Source: Brachymonas sp049977365 (GTDB lineage: Bacteria; Pseudomonadota; Gammaproteobacteria; Burkholderiales; Burkholderiaceae_C). Taken from it: 21,811 nucleotides of DNA. A model generated the notes under the pieces. That model searched no databases, had not been told where the DNA came from, and worked only from the letters and a program-made list of their open reading frames with translations. Position numbers and translations under genes: made by a program. Location of the stretch: assembly GCF_049977365.1 (NCBI RefSeq), contig NZ_JBNGEN010000013.1, positions 1-21,811 of the forward strand, written 5' to 3'. This document shows positions 14,586 to 21,811 of the stretch, piece after piece. How positions within the stretch are numbered: position 1 is the stretch's first letter; the number at the start of each line of letters is the position of its first letter.

Positions 14586-17500
14586 ATGATCCCGGAATCC
14601 GCCGCCTCCGTTTCTGCTTCCGTTGTTTCCGCCACTGCGGCTTCTGCTGCGCCTTCGTCCGGCAGGCCGCTTGTGCGGTGGCTGTGCGGGGTGGCTGCTG
14701 CGGTGGCCCTGACCGTGGCGGGTGGCGTGCAGCCTGCATCGGCCGCCGCCCAGACGGCGGACACCGGGGTGGCAGGGCTGCTCGGCGTGGTGACCGGCAG
14801 TGCGACAACGGCGTCCTCTGCTGCACTGCCTGCCGCTCCCACTGCAGTGCTCGATGGCACAGCCAGCTCCGGCACGGGCAGTGCGGCAGCCGTACCGGCT
14901 CCGGTGGCGCCGCGCATCGAGGCAGCCCGCAAGGCCCTGCCCAATGCGGGGCTCGGAGCCGCCCAGCTCAAGACCGCCAAGGCGCTGCTCGACGACGCCT
15001 CCGCCCTCGAAAAGGAAAGCGATACTCTGGCCGCCCGTCTCCAGACCCTGCACCAGCAGCAGAGCGCTCCTGCCGCTGCCACTGTGCGGCCGCTCACACA
15101 GGCAGACATCGACGCCCAGCTGCAGGCCTGGGTGCGGCGCATTCCGGCCGATGCCGACAGCGACACGCTCGAACGCCTGCTCGCCCAGGAGCGCAGCGCG
15201 CAGGCCGATCTGCGCTCGCGCATCGACAGCACCTCCGACGAGCTCACCGGCCTCATCTCCAGCCCGGGCCAGACCTTCGACCGGCTTGACACCCTGCGCC
15301 GTGCCGCCGACACCGCCACCACCCCGCTGCCCGAGGTACAGGGCGAGCCGGCTGCTCTCACCGAGGCCCGGCAGCTCAAGCACAGCGCCGAGCAGCGTAA
15401 GGCCAGTCTGGCGCTGGCCGTGGCCGAACTGGAGCAGAACACCAGCGATCTGCGTCAGCGCGCCCTCGAATCGACCCTGCACGGCCTGCGGCAGCAGGAA
15501 ACCCTGCGCGCCCCACGCCTCGACTGGCTCAGCCGCCGCATCGCAGCCGTGAGCCAGGCCCGCCTGCAGAAGCTCGCCGCCCAGATGACCGCCCTGGCCG
15601 CGCAGCAGCCCTCTCCCGACAGCCGCATCGCCGCCATCGCGCGCGAAAACGCCCATCTCGCCAACGAGCTGCTGACCAATACCCAGAGCCTCTCCGCCGA
15701 CCGCGCTGCGCTGGCCGAAGCCGAGCGCACCAGCGATCTGGTCGCCACCACCCTGCGCGACACCCAGGCCCGCCTGCGACTCGGGGGCAGCAACGCCACC
15801 ATCGGCCACTGGCTGTGGCAGCAGCGGCTTGCACTGCCCTCGGTGTATGCGCTCTACCAGCAGCGCCGCACGGTCGAGTCCGAGCTGGGTGACCTGCGCC
15901 TGCGGCTCTACAACCTCTCCGAGCGCCGCTACGCCCTGGTGCATGGGCAGCCCCAGAGTGGCATCACCGGCATCGCCGCAGCTGCATCCGAGGCCGCCTC
16001 CGCCCCCACGGCAAACAACGCCTCGGCCGATGAAATGGCACGCTGGCAGGCTACTCAGGTCGAGCTCATGGACCAGCTCGATCCCCTGCTGCGCCGCCGC
16101 ATCACCATGCTGGAGCAGACCGATGCGGCGCTCTACACCATCACGAGCCGTGGCACCGAGCTGCGCGACCTCATGGAGCGCGAGCTGCTCTGGATCCCCA
16201 GCCACCGCCCGGTGAGCCTGTCCTGGCTGCTGCAGCTGCCGACGCATCTGGCGCAGTCGCTGCACCCCGGCGCCGTGCTGCAGATGCCCGCGCGCGTGCT
16301 GGCCGACCTCGTGCAGGCGCCCTTTCTGTACCTGCTCGTGGTGCTGGCCGTGGGAGCCCTGTTCGTGGCTGCGCGGCGCGCCCCTGCCGCACTGCAGCAG
16401 ATTGCCACGTGCATGCACGACCCGCTCCAGGATCGCTTCCGCTACACCCTGGAGGCTCTGGGCTGGACCCTGCTGCATGCCGCTCCCTGGCCTGCCCTGG
16501 CGGGCGGACTGGGCTATCTGCTGCAGCGCGTGACCGGGGGTGAGGCCTGGGGCCAGGCCCTGCTGCGCACCGATGGCACCATCTTCATCATCTGCTTCCT
16601 GCACTCGCTCATCCTGCCGCTGGGGCTGGCGCAGGCCCACCTCTACTGGGCGCCGGACCGCGTGCGCGCCGCGCGGCGCTTCTGGCCCGTGGGCACCACT
16701 CTCATCGTGCCGCTGGCCCTGCTGGCGCTCGTTCCCCTCGACCGCAACGTCGACGCCGACATCGACAGCCAGACCCGCCTGGCCCTCATGCTGCTCGCCG
16801 GCGGGCTGGCCGTGCTCGCTGCACGCACCCTGCGCGAGGCACGCGAGTGGGCACCGATGTCTCCCGGGCATGCCCACCGGCGGCACCTGCTGGTGCGCTG
16901 GGTCGGCATCCTCCTGCCTGCCGCGCTGGCGTTCTGCGCCATCATCGTGGCACTGGGCTATGTGTATTCGGGCGCCATCGTGCTGCACGCGCTCATCACC
17001 AGCCTGTCGGTGGGGCTGGTGGTGGCCGTGGCAGCCGGCCTGCTGCAGCGCTGGCTGCTCCTGGGCGAACGCCGCCTGGCCGCGCAAAAGGCGCAGCAGG
17101 GCGACGGGGGCGAACAGCCTGCCGTGGCCGACCTCGAATCGGGGGAATCGCCCGACGTCGATTCGGGCCTCACCCTCGTCACCGTCAGCGCCCAGACCCG
17201 ACGGCTCGTGCGCATGGCCCTGTTCGTGCTGCTGTTCGGCGGCCTGCTGTGGGCCTGGTCTGGCGTGCTGCCGGCGCTGCTGCGCTTCGACAGCATCGTC
17301 GTGTGGCACAGCACCACCACCGACAGTGATGGCCAGACCATCAGCCAGGCCATCAGCCTCATGGACCTCGGCGTGAGCCTGGCCGTGATCGTGCTCACCA
17401 CCAGCATGGCGCGCAATCTGCCCGGCCTGCTCGAAATCCTGCTCACCCCCTACGACCGCATCTCGTCCTCCACCCGCTACACCGTCACCACGCTGCTGCG

Positions 17501-18272
17501 CTATGCCATCGTCATCTCGGGCAGCCTGCTCGGTTTCAGCCAGCTCGGCCTGCGCTGGTCGCAGCTGCAGTGGCTCGCGGCGGCCTTCACGGTCGGGCTC
17601 GGCTTCGGCATGCAGGAAATCTTTGCCAACTTCGTCTCCGGCCTCATCCTGCTGGTCGAGCGCCCCTTCCGCGTCAACGACACCGTCACCATCGGCGACC
17701 TCAACGGCACCGTCACGCGCATCCGCACCCGTGCCACCACCGTGCGCGACTACGACAACAAGGAAGTCATCATCCCCAACAAGACCTTCATCACCGGCCA
17801 GATCATCAACTGGTCCCTGAGCGACACGGTCACCCGCATCGTGCTGCCCGTGGGCGTCGCCTACGATTCCGACCTCGGCCGCGTGCACCGCCTCCTGCTC
17901 GAAATCGCCGGCTCGCATCCGCGCGTCATGGACGACCCCGCCCCCGTCACCGCCCTCATCGCCCTGGCCGACAGCACCATCAACTTCGAGCTGCGCGCCT
18001 ACGTGCCCGAACTGGCCGACCGCATTCGCGTCACCAACGACCTCTACCAGACCATCGTCGAGCGCTTCGCCGCTGCCGGCATCGAGATCAGCTTCCCGCA
18101 GATGGACGTGCATCTGCGCGACTGGCCGCCCCAGCCGCCCGCCGGCACGTCCGCACCGGGCGTCGTCGTTTCCCCGGCAGTTCCCGGTGCCGTATCGGCG
18201 CCCGCAGTGCCATCTCGGCCGCAGCCGCAGCCGCAGCCCGGCGGCGCCACGCCGTCCGCACCGCGCGCCTGA
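14586..18272 (+). CDS. Large mechanosensitive channel, MscS family with long periplasmic domain (MscK/MscM type)
   Basis: 1228 residues. N-terminal secretion signal (about 30-57, VRWLCGVAAAVALTVAGG then ASA). A long periplasmic part (about 60-570) is rich in Gln/Ala/Arg helices (LDDASALEKESDTLAARLQ, LRQRALESTLHGLRQQ). About eleven membrane segments follow from FLYLLVVLAVGALF (579-) onward. The pore helix is FTVGLGFGMQEIFANFVSG (about 1001-1019), and the MscS beta and C-terminal domains contain ERPFRVNDTVTIGDLNG, TTVRDYDNKEVIIPNK and GIEISFPQMDVHLRDWP. It opens on membrane tension to release osmolytes. The final 47 residues form a Pro/Ala/Gln tail (PSRPQPQPQPGGA), an unusual cytoplasmic extension. 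E. coli MscK is about 1120 residues. Start: ATG without a Shine-Dalgarno; an in-frame TTG at 14565 is an alternative. Confidence 0.9.
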   Translation: MIPESAASVSASVVSATAASAAPSSGRPLVRWLCGVAAAVALTVAGGVQPASAAAQTADTGVAGLLGVVTGSATTASSAALPAAPTAVLDGTASSGTGSAAAVPAPVAPRIEAARKALPNAGLGAAQLKTAKALLDDASALEKESDTLAARLQTLHQQQSAPAAATVRPLTQADIDAQLQAWVRRIPADADSDTLERLLAQERSAQADLRSRIDSTSDELTGLISSPGQTFDRLDTLRRAADTATTPLPEVQGEPAALTEARQLKHSAEQRKASLALAVAELEQNTSDLRQRALESTLHGLRQQETLRAPRLDWLSRRIAAVSQARLQKLAAQMTALAAQQPSPDSRIAAIARENAHLANELLTNTQSLSADRAALAEAERTSDLVATTLRDTQARLRLGGSNATIGHWLWQQRLALPSVYALYQQRRTVESELGDLRLRLYNLSERRYALVHGQPQSGITGIAAAASEAASAPTANNASADEMARWQATQVELMDQLDPLLRRRITMLEQTDAALYTITSRGTELRDLMERELLWIPSHRPVSLSWLLQLPTHLAQSLHPGAVLQMPARVLADLVQAPFLYLLVVLAVGALFVAARRAPAALQQIATCMHDPLQDRFRYTLEALGWTLLHAAPWPALAGGLGYLLQRVTGGEAWGQALLRTDGTIFIICFLHSLILPLGLAQAHLYWAPDRVRAARRFWPVGTTLIVPLALLALVPLDRNVDADIDSQTRLALMLLAGGLAVLAARTLREAREWAPMSPGHAHRRHLLVRWVGILLPAALAFCAIIVALGYVYSGAIVLHALITSLSVGLVVAVAAGLLQRWLLLGERRLAAQKAQQGDGGEQPAVADLESGESPDVDSGLTLVTVSAQTRRLVRMALFVLLFGGLLWAWSGVLPALLRFDSIVVWHSTTTDSDGQTISQAISLMDLGVSLAVIVLTTSMARNLPGLLEILLTPYDRISSSTRYTVTTLLRYAIVISGSLLGFSQLGLRWSQLQWLAAAFTVGLGFGMQEIFANFVSGLILLVERPFRVNDTVTIGDLNGTVTRIRTRATTVRDYDNKEVIIPNKTFITGQIINWSLSDTVTRIVLPVGVAYDSDLGRVHRLLLEIAGSHPRVMDDPAPVTALIALADSTINFELRAYVPELADRIRVTNDLYQTIVERFAAAGIEISFPQMDVHLRDWPPQPPAGTSAPGVVVSPAVPGAVSAPAVPSRPQPQPQPGGATPSAPRA

Positions 18273-18418
18273 GCCGGAACCGCCCGGACCGCACAGGACA
18301 GAAAATAAAGCGAAACAAGGCCAAGCCAAGGAGGAGGGCGGCACCCGCTCCGGTGCGGTGCCCCGGGGGCGCCCTGCACTCAGCACCCCACATCACCCCC
18401 GGTACACAGCCCTCTGTG

Positions 18419-18446
18419 CGCGGCAGTCCGTGCAAGGCCTGCCGCG
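18419..18446. repeat. Inverted repeat between convergent mscS-type gene and coaX
   Basis: CGCGGCAG, 12-base loop, CTGCCGCG: a perfect 8-bp stem in the 210-base convergent gap. No T tract follows on either strand. A second GC-rich stem-rich zone (about 18336-18375) lies beside it. They may stop transcription together with Rho. Confidence 0.45.
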
Positions 18447-18481
18447 TGCAAACCCAGATGCAGCCGCCGCAGCAGCCGTCG

Positions 18482-19291
18482 TCAGAGTGCCGTCACGCGC
18501 TGCTGGCTGGCAAGCGGATCATTGGCGGCTGCCATGGCCAGCAGCCCCTCGAAAATCAGCCCCTCGACCAGCTCGAAAGGCGTCTCCATGTAGGGCGCCA
18601 TCTTCCAGCCCGCGCCCCCCGTCATCACGCACAGGGGCGGCTGTCCGCAGCGCTCCGCCACATGACGCACCATGCGCTGCACCGCGCCGGCAATCGCAAA
18701 GGTCCCGCCGCTCGTCAGCGCATCGCTCGTGTTCGTGGGAAATTCCGTCACATGCCCGGTCGGCACATGCAGCCCTGCCGTGCCCGACTCCAGCGCACGC
18801 AGCATGATGCCGTGCCCCGGCAGAATCAGCCCGCCCAGAAACTGCCCCTCGGCATCCACGGCTTCCACCGTCACCGCCGTGCCCACCATCACCACCACCA
18901 GGGGGCGTGGCCCGGCGCCGTCCGTGCAGCCCTGCAGCATGCGGTGCCGGGCACCGATCATCGCCACCCAGCGGTCCGCGCCCAGGCGGGTGGGAATGTC
19001 GTAGCCGTTGTGCACCCCAGCCTCCTCGGGGCGGGGCACCACCCAGCGCGGCACCAGATCGGGCCAGATCTCCATCTGCTCCACCACCCGGCGCTTGAGC
19101 GCATCGCCCGCCACCACACAGCCCAGCATCCGGTCCGGCACGGGCAGATCCTTCCACGGACCTTCGGCCAGGCGGTCGATGTTCTCCAGGAACTCCGCTC
19201 CGTGGGTAATCAGCGGCGCATCCGGCCGGGCCTGCGCGTACAGGGCCCATTTCAGGCGGGTGTTGCCGACGTCGATGGCAAGGAAACTCAT
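18482..19291 (-). CDS. coaX: Type III pantothenate kinase CoaX
   Basis: It phosphorylates pantothenate, the first step of coenzyme A synthesis, as an ASKHA-fold dimer needing a monovalent cation and not inhibited by CoA. 269 residues. Seen: the phosphate-binding DVGNTRLKWALY (7-18), NGYDIPTRLGADRWVAMIGA (95-114, catalytic D106), VGTAVTVEAVD (136-146), GGLILPGHGIML (153-164), TNTSDALTSGG (186-196) and MTGGAGW (223-229). I chose the ATG at 19291 because the DVGNT motif then starts at residue 7 as is usual; the 23-residue upstream extension reads as leader. There is no Shine-Dalgarno and a CATAAT lies just upstream, suggesting a leaderless mRNA. Divergent from kbp. The BirA gene that often neighbours coaX is not in this window. 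Confidence 0.93.
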   Translation of the reverse strand: MSFLAIDVGNTRLKWALYAQARPDAPLITHGAEFLENIDRLAEGPWKDLPVPDRMLGCVVAGDALKRRVVEQMEIWPDLVPRWVVPRPEEAGVHNGYDIPTRLGADRWVAMIGARHRMLQGCTDGAGPRPLVVVMVGTAVTVEAVDAEGQFLGGLILPGHGIMLRALESGTAGLHVPTGHVTEFPTNTSDALTSGGTFAIAGAVQRMVRHVAERCGQPPLCVMTGGAGWKMAPYMETPFELVEGLIFEGLLAMAAANDPLASQQRVTAL

Positions 19292-19298
19292 AGGCGCG

Positions 19299-19304
19299 AT
19301 TATG
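19299..19304 (-). promoter_or_regulatory. -10 box of coaX, possible leaderless transcript
   Basis: CATAAT on the minus strand (5 of 6) ends 7 bases before the coaX ATG, placing the transcription start at or next to the start codon. The -35 region is weak. Confidence 0.4.
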
Positions 19305-19382
19305 CGATGCCAGTGCGCAAAATTTGACATTTGCTTACCCAAATTGCCCCTTGCGTCCATGCATGCCTCCTGGAAAGCCCTT

Positions 19383-19395
19383 ACCCTTTAAGGGT
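19383..19395. repeat. Short palindrome in the kbp leader
   Basis: ACCCTT-T-AAGGGT, perfect 6-bp arms about a single T, ends 24 bases before the kbp Shine-Dalgarno. It could be an operator. A consensus TTGACA stands at 19324-19329 but has no -10 at the right distance. Confidence 0.3.
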
Positions 19396-19431
19396 CCAGT
19401 CACTTTTCCGCTTTTATCAAGGAGATCACGC

Positions 19432-19920
19432 ATGGGACTACTCAGCTTCATCAAGGAAGCCGGTGAAAAGCTCTTCGGTCACAAGGAAGTCGAGCAGGCA
19501 GCGGCCAGCAACAGCCCCGACCTGTCCGCCCTCAACGCCCAGGCCGCCGACGCCATCAAGCAGTACATCGACACCCAGAACCTCGGCCTGAGCGATCTGG
19601 CCGTGGTCTTCGACGGTGCCAGCGGCAAAGTCACCCTCACCGGCAGCGCTCCCAGCAAGGAAGCCTCCGAAAAAGCCACCCTGGCCGCTGGCAACGTCGC
19701 CAGCGTCCAGTCGGTCGACAACAACCTCACCGTGGCCGACACCGCCGCAGCCGATGCCCAGTACCACGACGTGGTGAGCGGCGACACCCTCTCCGCCATC
19801 GCCCGCAAGTACTACGGCGACGCCAACAAGTACATGGTCATCTTCGAAGCCAACAAGCCCATGCTGTCGAGCCCCGACCGCATCTACCCCGGCCAGAAGC
19901 TGCGCATCCCCGCACTCTGA
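19432..19920 (+). CDS. kbp: Kbp (YgaU) potassium-binding BON-LysM protein
   Basis: 162 residues, very like E. coli Kbp/YgaU, a soluble cytoplasmic K+ sensor that changes shape on binding K+ and helps growth under osmotic stress. Seen: the opening MGLLSFIKEAGEKLFG, a BON domain at about 35-103 (LAVVFDGASGKVTLTG, ATLAAGNVASVQSVDNNL) and a LysM domain at 110-159 (YHDVVSGDTLSAIARKYYGD, IFEANKPMLSSPDRIYPGQ, LRIP). No signal peptide, in keeping with the cytoplasmic family. AAGGAG at 19419-19424 fixes the ATG; the upstream in-frame extension is not coding. It ends in a strong terminator. An MscS-type channel nearby adds to an osmotic theme, though the two are not in one operon. Confidence 0.93.
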   Translation: MGLLSFIKEAGEKLFGHKEVEQAAASNSPDLSALNAQAADAIKQYIDTQNLGLSDLAVVFDGASGKVTLTGSAPSKEASEKATLAAGNVASVQSVDNNLTVADTAAADAQYHDVVSGDTLSAIARKYYGDANKYMVIFEANKPMLSSPDRIYPGQKLRIPAL

Positions 19921-19998
19921 CCACCAGCCTGGGCCAGCACCCGGGCCCTCCAGCTGGCGGGACAGCGCCAGCGAGCGAGATCATTGCTTTTCCCCATG

Positions 19999-20032
19999 CG
20001 CACCGCATCCCTTGTGATCGGTGCGTTTTTTT
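19999..20032 (+). terminator. Rho-independent terminator of kbp
   Basis: CGCACCG (19999-20005) pairs with CGGTGCG (20019-20025). The stem extends by ATC/GAT past one bulged C, with a 6-base loop, and is followed by seven T. It marks the end of the conserved chromosomal block before the IS remnant. Confidence 0.88.
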
Positions 20033-20101
20033 ATGAAGGAGGGGTACCAGCCTCACTCGCATCTGTTTGCAAACGACCTTATGAGCATTCGGGATGCCAC
20101 A

Positions 20102-20795
20102 GTGTTCCATGCCCAGCTCCTCGCACAGCTCATCGAACTCATGGTTGCCGCTGGGCTCGCGTTCTCTGCTGGCAAACAGGCGGTCTGTGAACTCCTTGCC
20201 GTTGTCTGTCAGCAGCTTGCTGATCCTGATCGGGCAGGCCCTGTGCAGGGCTTTGAGGAAGGCTTGCGCACTGGCGGCTGTCTTGTTGGCCTTGAACTGC
20301 ACGAACACACAGGGCGTGGCCCGGTCAATGGCCACGAACAGATAGCACCTGCTGCTTTCGTCCTGCATCTGGGGCAGGCACTTCACATCCATGTGTACAT
20401 AGCCTGGCTCGTAGCTCTTGAAGGCCACCGCAGGCTCCTGGGGTTTGAGAGCGTTGAGGTTACCCGCTCCATGGCGGCGCAAGCACCGATCCAGGCCCGT
20501 GCGTGAGACATGGAGGCAGACGAACTCGCGCGTGACAGCCAGCAGGTCATCCAAGGGCAACAGCAAGGTACGCCACAGGTGGACGACCACGATCTCTTGC
20601 GCAGGCGTGAGCACGGTCTGCAGATGATGGGCAGTGTGCGAGCGGTCCCAAAAGACGGAGCGCTTCTTTCACTTGTACGCCGTCTGCATCGGTGATGCCA
20701 AAGCGCTGGGCCAGGACACTGGCTGTCTCATTGCTGGCCGCGATCTCGGCACGCACGGCGGGCGTGGTGCGGGCATTCTTGTGCAGGGTCATCAA
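20102..20795 (-). pseudogene. IS481-family transposase, frameshifted and truncated
   Basis: The N-terminal frame (start 20795) reads MTLHKNARTTPAVRAEIAAS and AQRFGITDADG, the IS481 helix-turn-helix start. The continuation KKRSVFWDRSHTAHHLQT, LTPAQEIVVVHLWRTLLLP, and LDRCLRRHGAGNLNALKP lies in a different frame. The shift looks like one extra base within 20681-20690. Just after it the expected Trp codon of YKWKK is TGA (20669-20671). The rve/DDE core follows with HMDVK (first Asp) and LLTDNGKEFTDRLF (second Asp), reaching EELGMEH, after which similarity ends. The NGMVERFNG block with the catalytic Glu is absent. Three independent lesions make it inactive. Confidence 0.85.
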
Positions 20796-20850
20796 AATGG
20801 TTTCACTCCCCGGGTGGATGGCAAGGACTCTATCCGCTCTTGCCGGACAG
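20102..20850 (-). mobile_element. Degenerate IS481-family insertion sequence
   Basis: The relic runs from a possible terminal repeat near 20850 (minus strand, CTGTCCGGCAAG...) to about 20102, where transposase similarity stops abruptly. The 3' third of the transposase gene and the other end are gone. The remaining DNA has the GC-rich character of the main chromosome, unlike the AT-richer stretch to its right. The left boundary is inferred from the palindrome at 20830-20873. Confidence 0.6.
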
Positions 20851-20873
20851 TTCTGACCATGAACAGCGGATAG
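20830..20873. repeat. 44-bp imperfect palindrome at the IS boundary
   Basis: Two 21-base arms meet head to head around TT (20851-20852). Each begins CTATCCGCT when read inward, and 16 of 21 positions agree: CTATCCGCT-6-GGACAG against CTATCCGCT-6-GGTCAG. It could be two abutted IS ends or an operator. It stands at the junction of the IS relic and the AT-richer region. Confidence 0.55.
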
Positions 20874-21060
20874 CGTTTGGGATCAATGCAATCATCCGGG
20901 ATGGGCTACCTGACCTATAGTCATGCTTACTAACTTATGTTTCATATAACAACCTATGATCTACTAAAAAGTGGTTAATTATGAGTCAAATTTATTAATT
21001 TTTGAGCTTCCAAGTGTATGATGCCGTATCGGGCAGGAAAGCCCGCCAAGGAGAGGCCCA
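20874..21060. other. AT-rich leader region of the lipoprotein gene
   Basis: About 190 bases without a gene, much richer in A+T than the rest of the window. It holds a TATGAT (21017-21022) that could be a -10 with a poor -35, a hairpin CGGGC-6-GCCCG (21030-21045) directly before the ribosome site, and AAGGAGAG (21048-21055). The hairpin could affect translation of the next gene. Confidence 0.45.
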
Positions 21061-21651
21061 GTGCGACCGTTTTCCATCATCTGCCGAATAGCCGTAATTT
21101 CCATTTTTGTTTCTCTCATGGGGTGCCAAATGAACCAGCAAACTCCATCTTCGTCCCTATCAAACGCCGCTACCGCTGTGGCTAACCCCGATTCAGTCCC
21201 TGTGTTGCACTTCAAGTTTCACAGTTTTCAAAGTTTTTGCTTTGACACTTATGGATGCACGGTAGTTTATGCGGGTCTGAGAGACACGGATGATTCACCA
21301 AGTGAAAAAAGCCGTTCGTTCGAATCTGTGGGTGGCGAGGCACTTCTCAAAACAATGGGAGGAAGCGGGCATATCAACATCAAAAATTTCCCGGCATCCG
21401 CCAAGGTGACCTGGCGCTCCAAGGACGGTACATATCATTCCGCAGAGATCGATATCGGAAAAATATTCAAGGATGAGCGAATCATTCACCATATGCCACT
21501 ACGCGACTTCCCATTTCCAAATAATCCAATGGGATCCGCCGATGATCCAACTATCCTGTTAGTAGTGGATGACCGCACCATCAAGGTCTACATGCTGAGC
21601 ATCATCAACGTCACAAAATATCTGACCCTGGCCTACAGCCAGACCTTTTAA
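21061..21651 (+). CDS. Putative outer-membrane/periplasmic lipoprotein, function unknown
   Basis: 196 residues from a GTG start supported by AAGGAGAG 5 bases upstream. The signal peptide (RPFSIICRIAVISIFVSLMGC) ends in a lipobox LMGC at about residue 22; Gln after the Cys suggests outer-membrane sorting. After a Ser/Thr/Ala linker comes a globular part: FQSFCFDTYGCTVVYAG, a disordered stretch, GHINIKNFPASAKVTWRSKDG, SAEIDIGKIFKDERIIHHMP, and PTILLVVDDRTIKVYM. Two Cys (CFDTYGC) could form a disulphide. I recall similar CFDTYGC/IDIGEIFKD/VNDRTI-VYM lipoproteins as neighbours of type VI secretion effectors, but this is memory, not a search. Lower GC than the rest of the window and a start 12 bases before the next gene suggest a transferred two-gene unit. 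Confidence 0.75.
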   Translation: MRPFSIICRIAVISIFVSLMGCQMNQQTPSSSLSNAATAVANPDSVPVLHFKFHSFQSFCFDTYGCTVVYAGLRDTDDSPSEKSRSFESVGGEALLKTMGGSGHINIKNFPASAKVTWRSKDGTYHSAEIDIGKIFKDERIIHHMPLRDFPFPNNPMGSADDPTILLVVDDRTIKVYMLSIINVTKYLTLAYSQTF

Positions 21652-21663
21652 GCGAGGTGCAGC

Positions 21664-21811
21664 ATGGCAACCGATCAAATTCCCGGCCCTCGTGATGACG
21701 GTGTAGATACCTGGGTGGCAGATGCCTCCGTCATCGACAGCCATACTCAAGCTAGCCAGACTGTTGCGCAGATGCCCGTGCCCCAGCTTGTCAGCAGTAC
21801 GACTGCGCATA
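21664..21811 (+). CDS. Unknown protein, N-terminal 49 residues (cut by window end)
   Basis: The ATG lies 12 bases after the lipoprotein stop and is preceded by GAGGTG (21654-21659). The visible peptide begins MATDQIPGPRDDGVDTWVAD, followed by SVIDSHTQASQTVAQMPVP, and stays open to the last base. It is hydrophilic, Asp/Thr/Gln-rich, with no signal peptide or membrane segment, as expected of an N-terminal extension of a larger cytosolic or secreted protein. I recognise no family. Tight spacing implies co-transcription with the lipoprotein, so the two probably work together. Confidence 0.6.
   Translation, partial: MATDQIPGPRDDGVDTWVADASVIDSHTQASQTVAQMPVPQLVSSTTAH

Noticed and set aside
14559..18386. 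1275-residue minus-strand frame opposite the MscS-type gene
   Set aside because: Exact antisense shadow of the channel gene; composition (Gln/Gly/His/Ala) is typical of antisense of a GC-rich gene and has no motif.
19324..19352. Perfect TTGACA as a kbp promoter
   Set aside because: No -10 hexamer at 16-18 bases; position 17 falls on CCCC. A heat-shock-type reading (CCCCTT) is too far from consensus to claim.
20021..20506. Plus-strand frame reading MKEGYQPHSHLFAND onward
   Set aside because: It overlaps the terminator T tract and is antisense to the IS481 transposase core; no family recognised.
1..21811. CRISPR arrays, tRNA or rRNA genes
   Set aside because: No regularly spaced direct repeats and no recognisable tRNA or rRNA core sequences were seen on reading both strands.

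Overview
The window is high-GC, densely coded DNA of a Gram-negative bacterium. The gene set (lptD-surA-rsmA, amgK, rsmE, coaX, gltI, kbp, a DUF3149 microprotein, a YdcH-like protein) and protein-level resemblance point to a betaproteobacterium, most likely order Burkholderiales. The genus cannot be fixed from sequence alone.

Layout. Bases 1-146 are the tail of a broken filamentous-haemagglutinin/CdiA-type gene. A gene-free stretch follows, then a hotdog thioesterase with a basic histone-H1-like tail (418-1134). The minus-strand cluster lptD -> surA -> rsmA (5940-1248) handles LPS export, outer-membrane protein folding and 16S rRNA dimethylation; its genes abut or overlap. Divergently, amgK, an SDR oxidoreductase and rsmE run on the plus strand (6213-8928). 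From 9034 to 10860 lie small genes: a YdcH-like protein, a 55-residue DUF3149-like membrane protein, a YidB-like DUF937 protein and a rhodanese. An FNR-type palindrome sits between the divergent DUF3149 and YidB genes. A D-amino-acid aminotransferase (minus), a 470-base gene-free gap, an orphan glutamate/aspartate-binding protein behind a sigma-54-like promoter, an M20D amidohydrolase and a giant MscS/MscK-type channel follow (10906-18272). Then come divergent coaX and kbp (18482-19920).

The right end differs. After a strong terminator (19999-20032) there is a degenerate IS481-family transposase (frameshift, nonsense codon, lost 3' part). Next comes an imperfect palindrome, then a clearly AT-richer stretch with a lipoprotein gene and, 12 bases later, a gene cut by the window edge. 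This pair looks horizontally acquired. By weak family memory it resembles an immunity-lipoprotein/effector arrangement, and it is the best candidate for something new here.

Functional themes are envelope biogenesis (LptD, SurA, AmgK, MscS, possibly the aminotransferase), ribosome maturation (RsmA, RsmE) and osmotic/K+ homeostasis (MscS, Kbp). Most of the window is ordinary conserved chromosome. The less ordinary points are two near-identical sigma-54-like elements 11.9 kb apart, the FNR-like site beside a microprotein, the thioesterase tail, and the accessory right edge.
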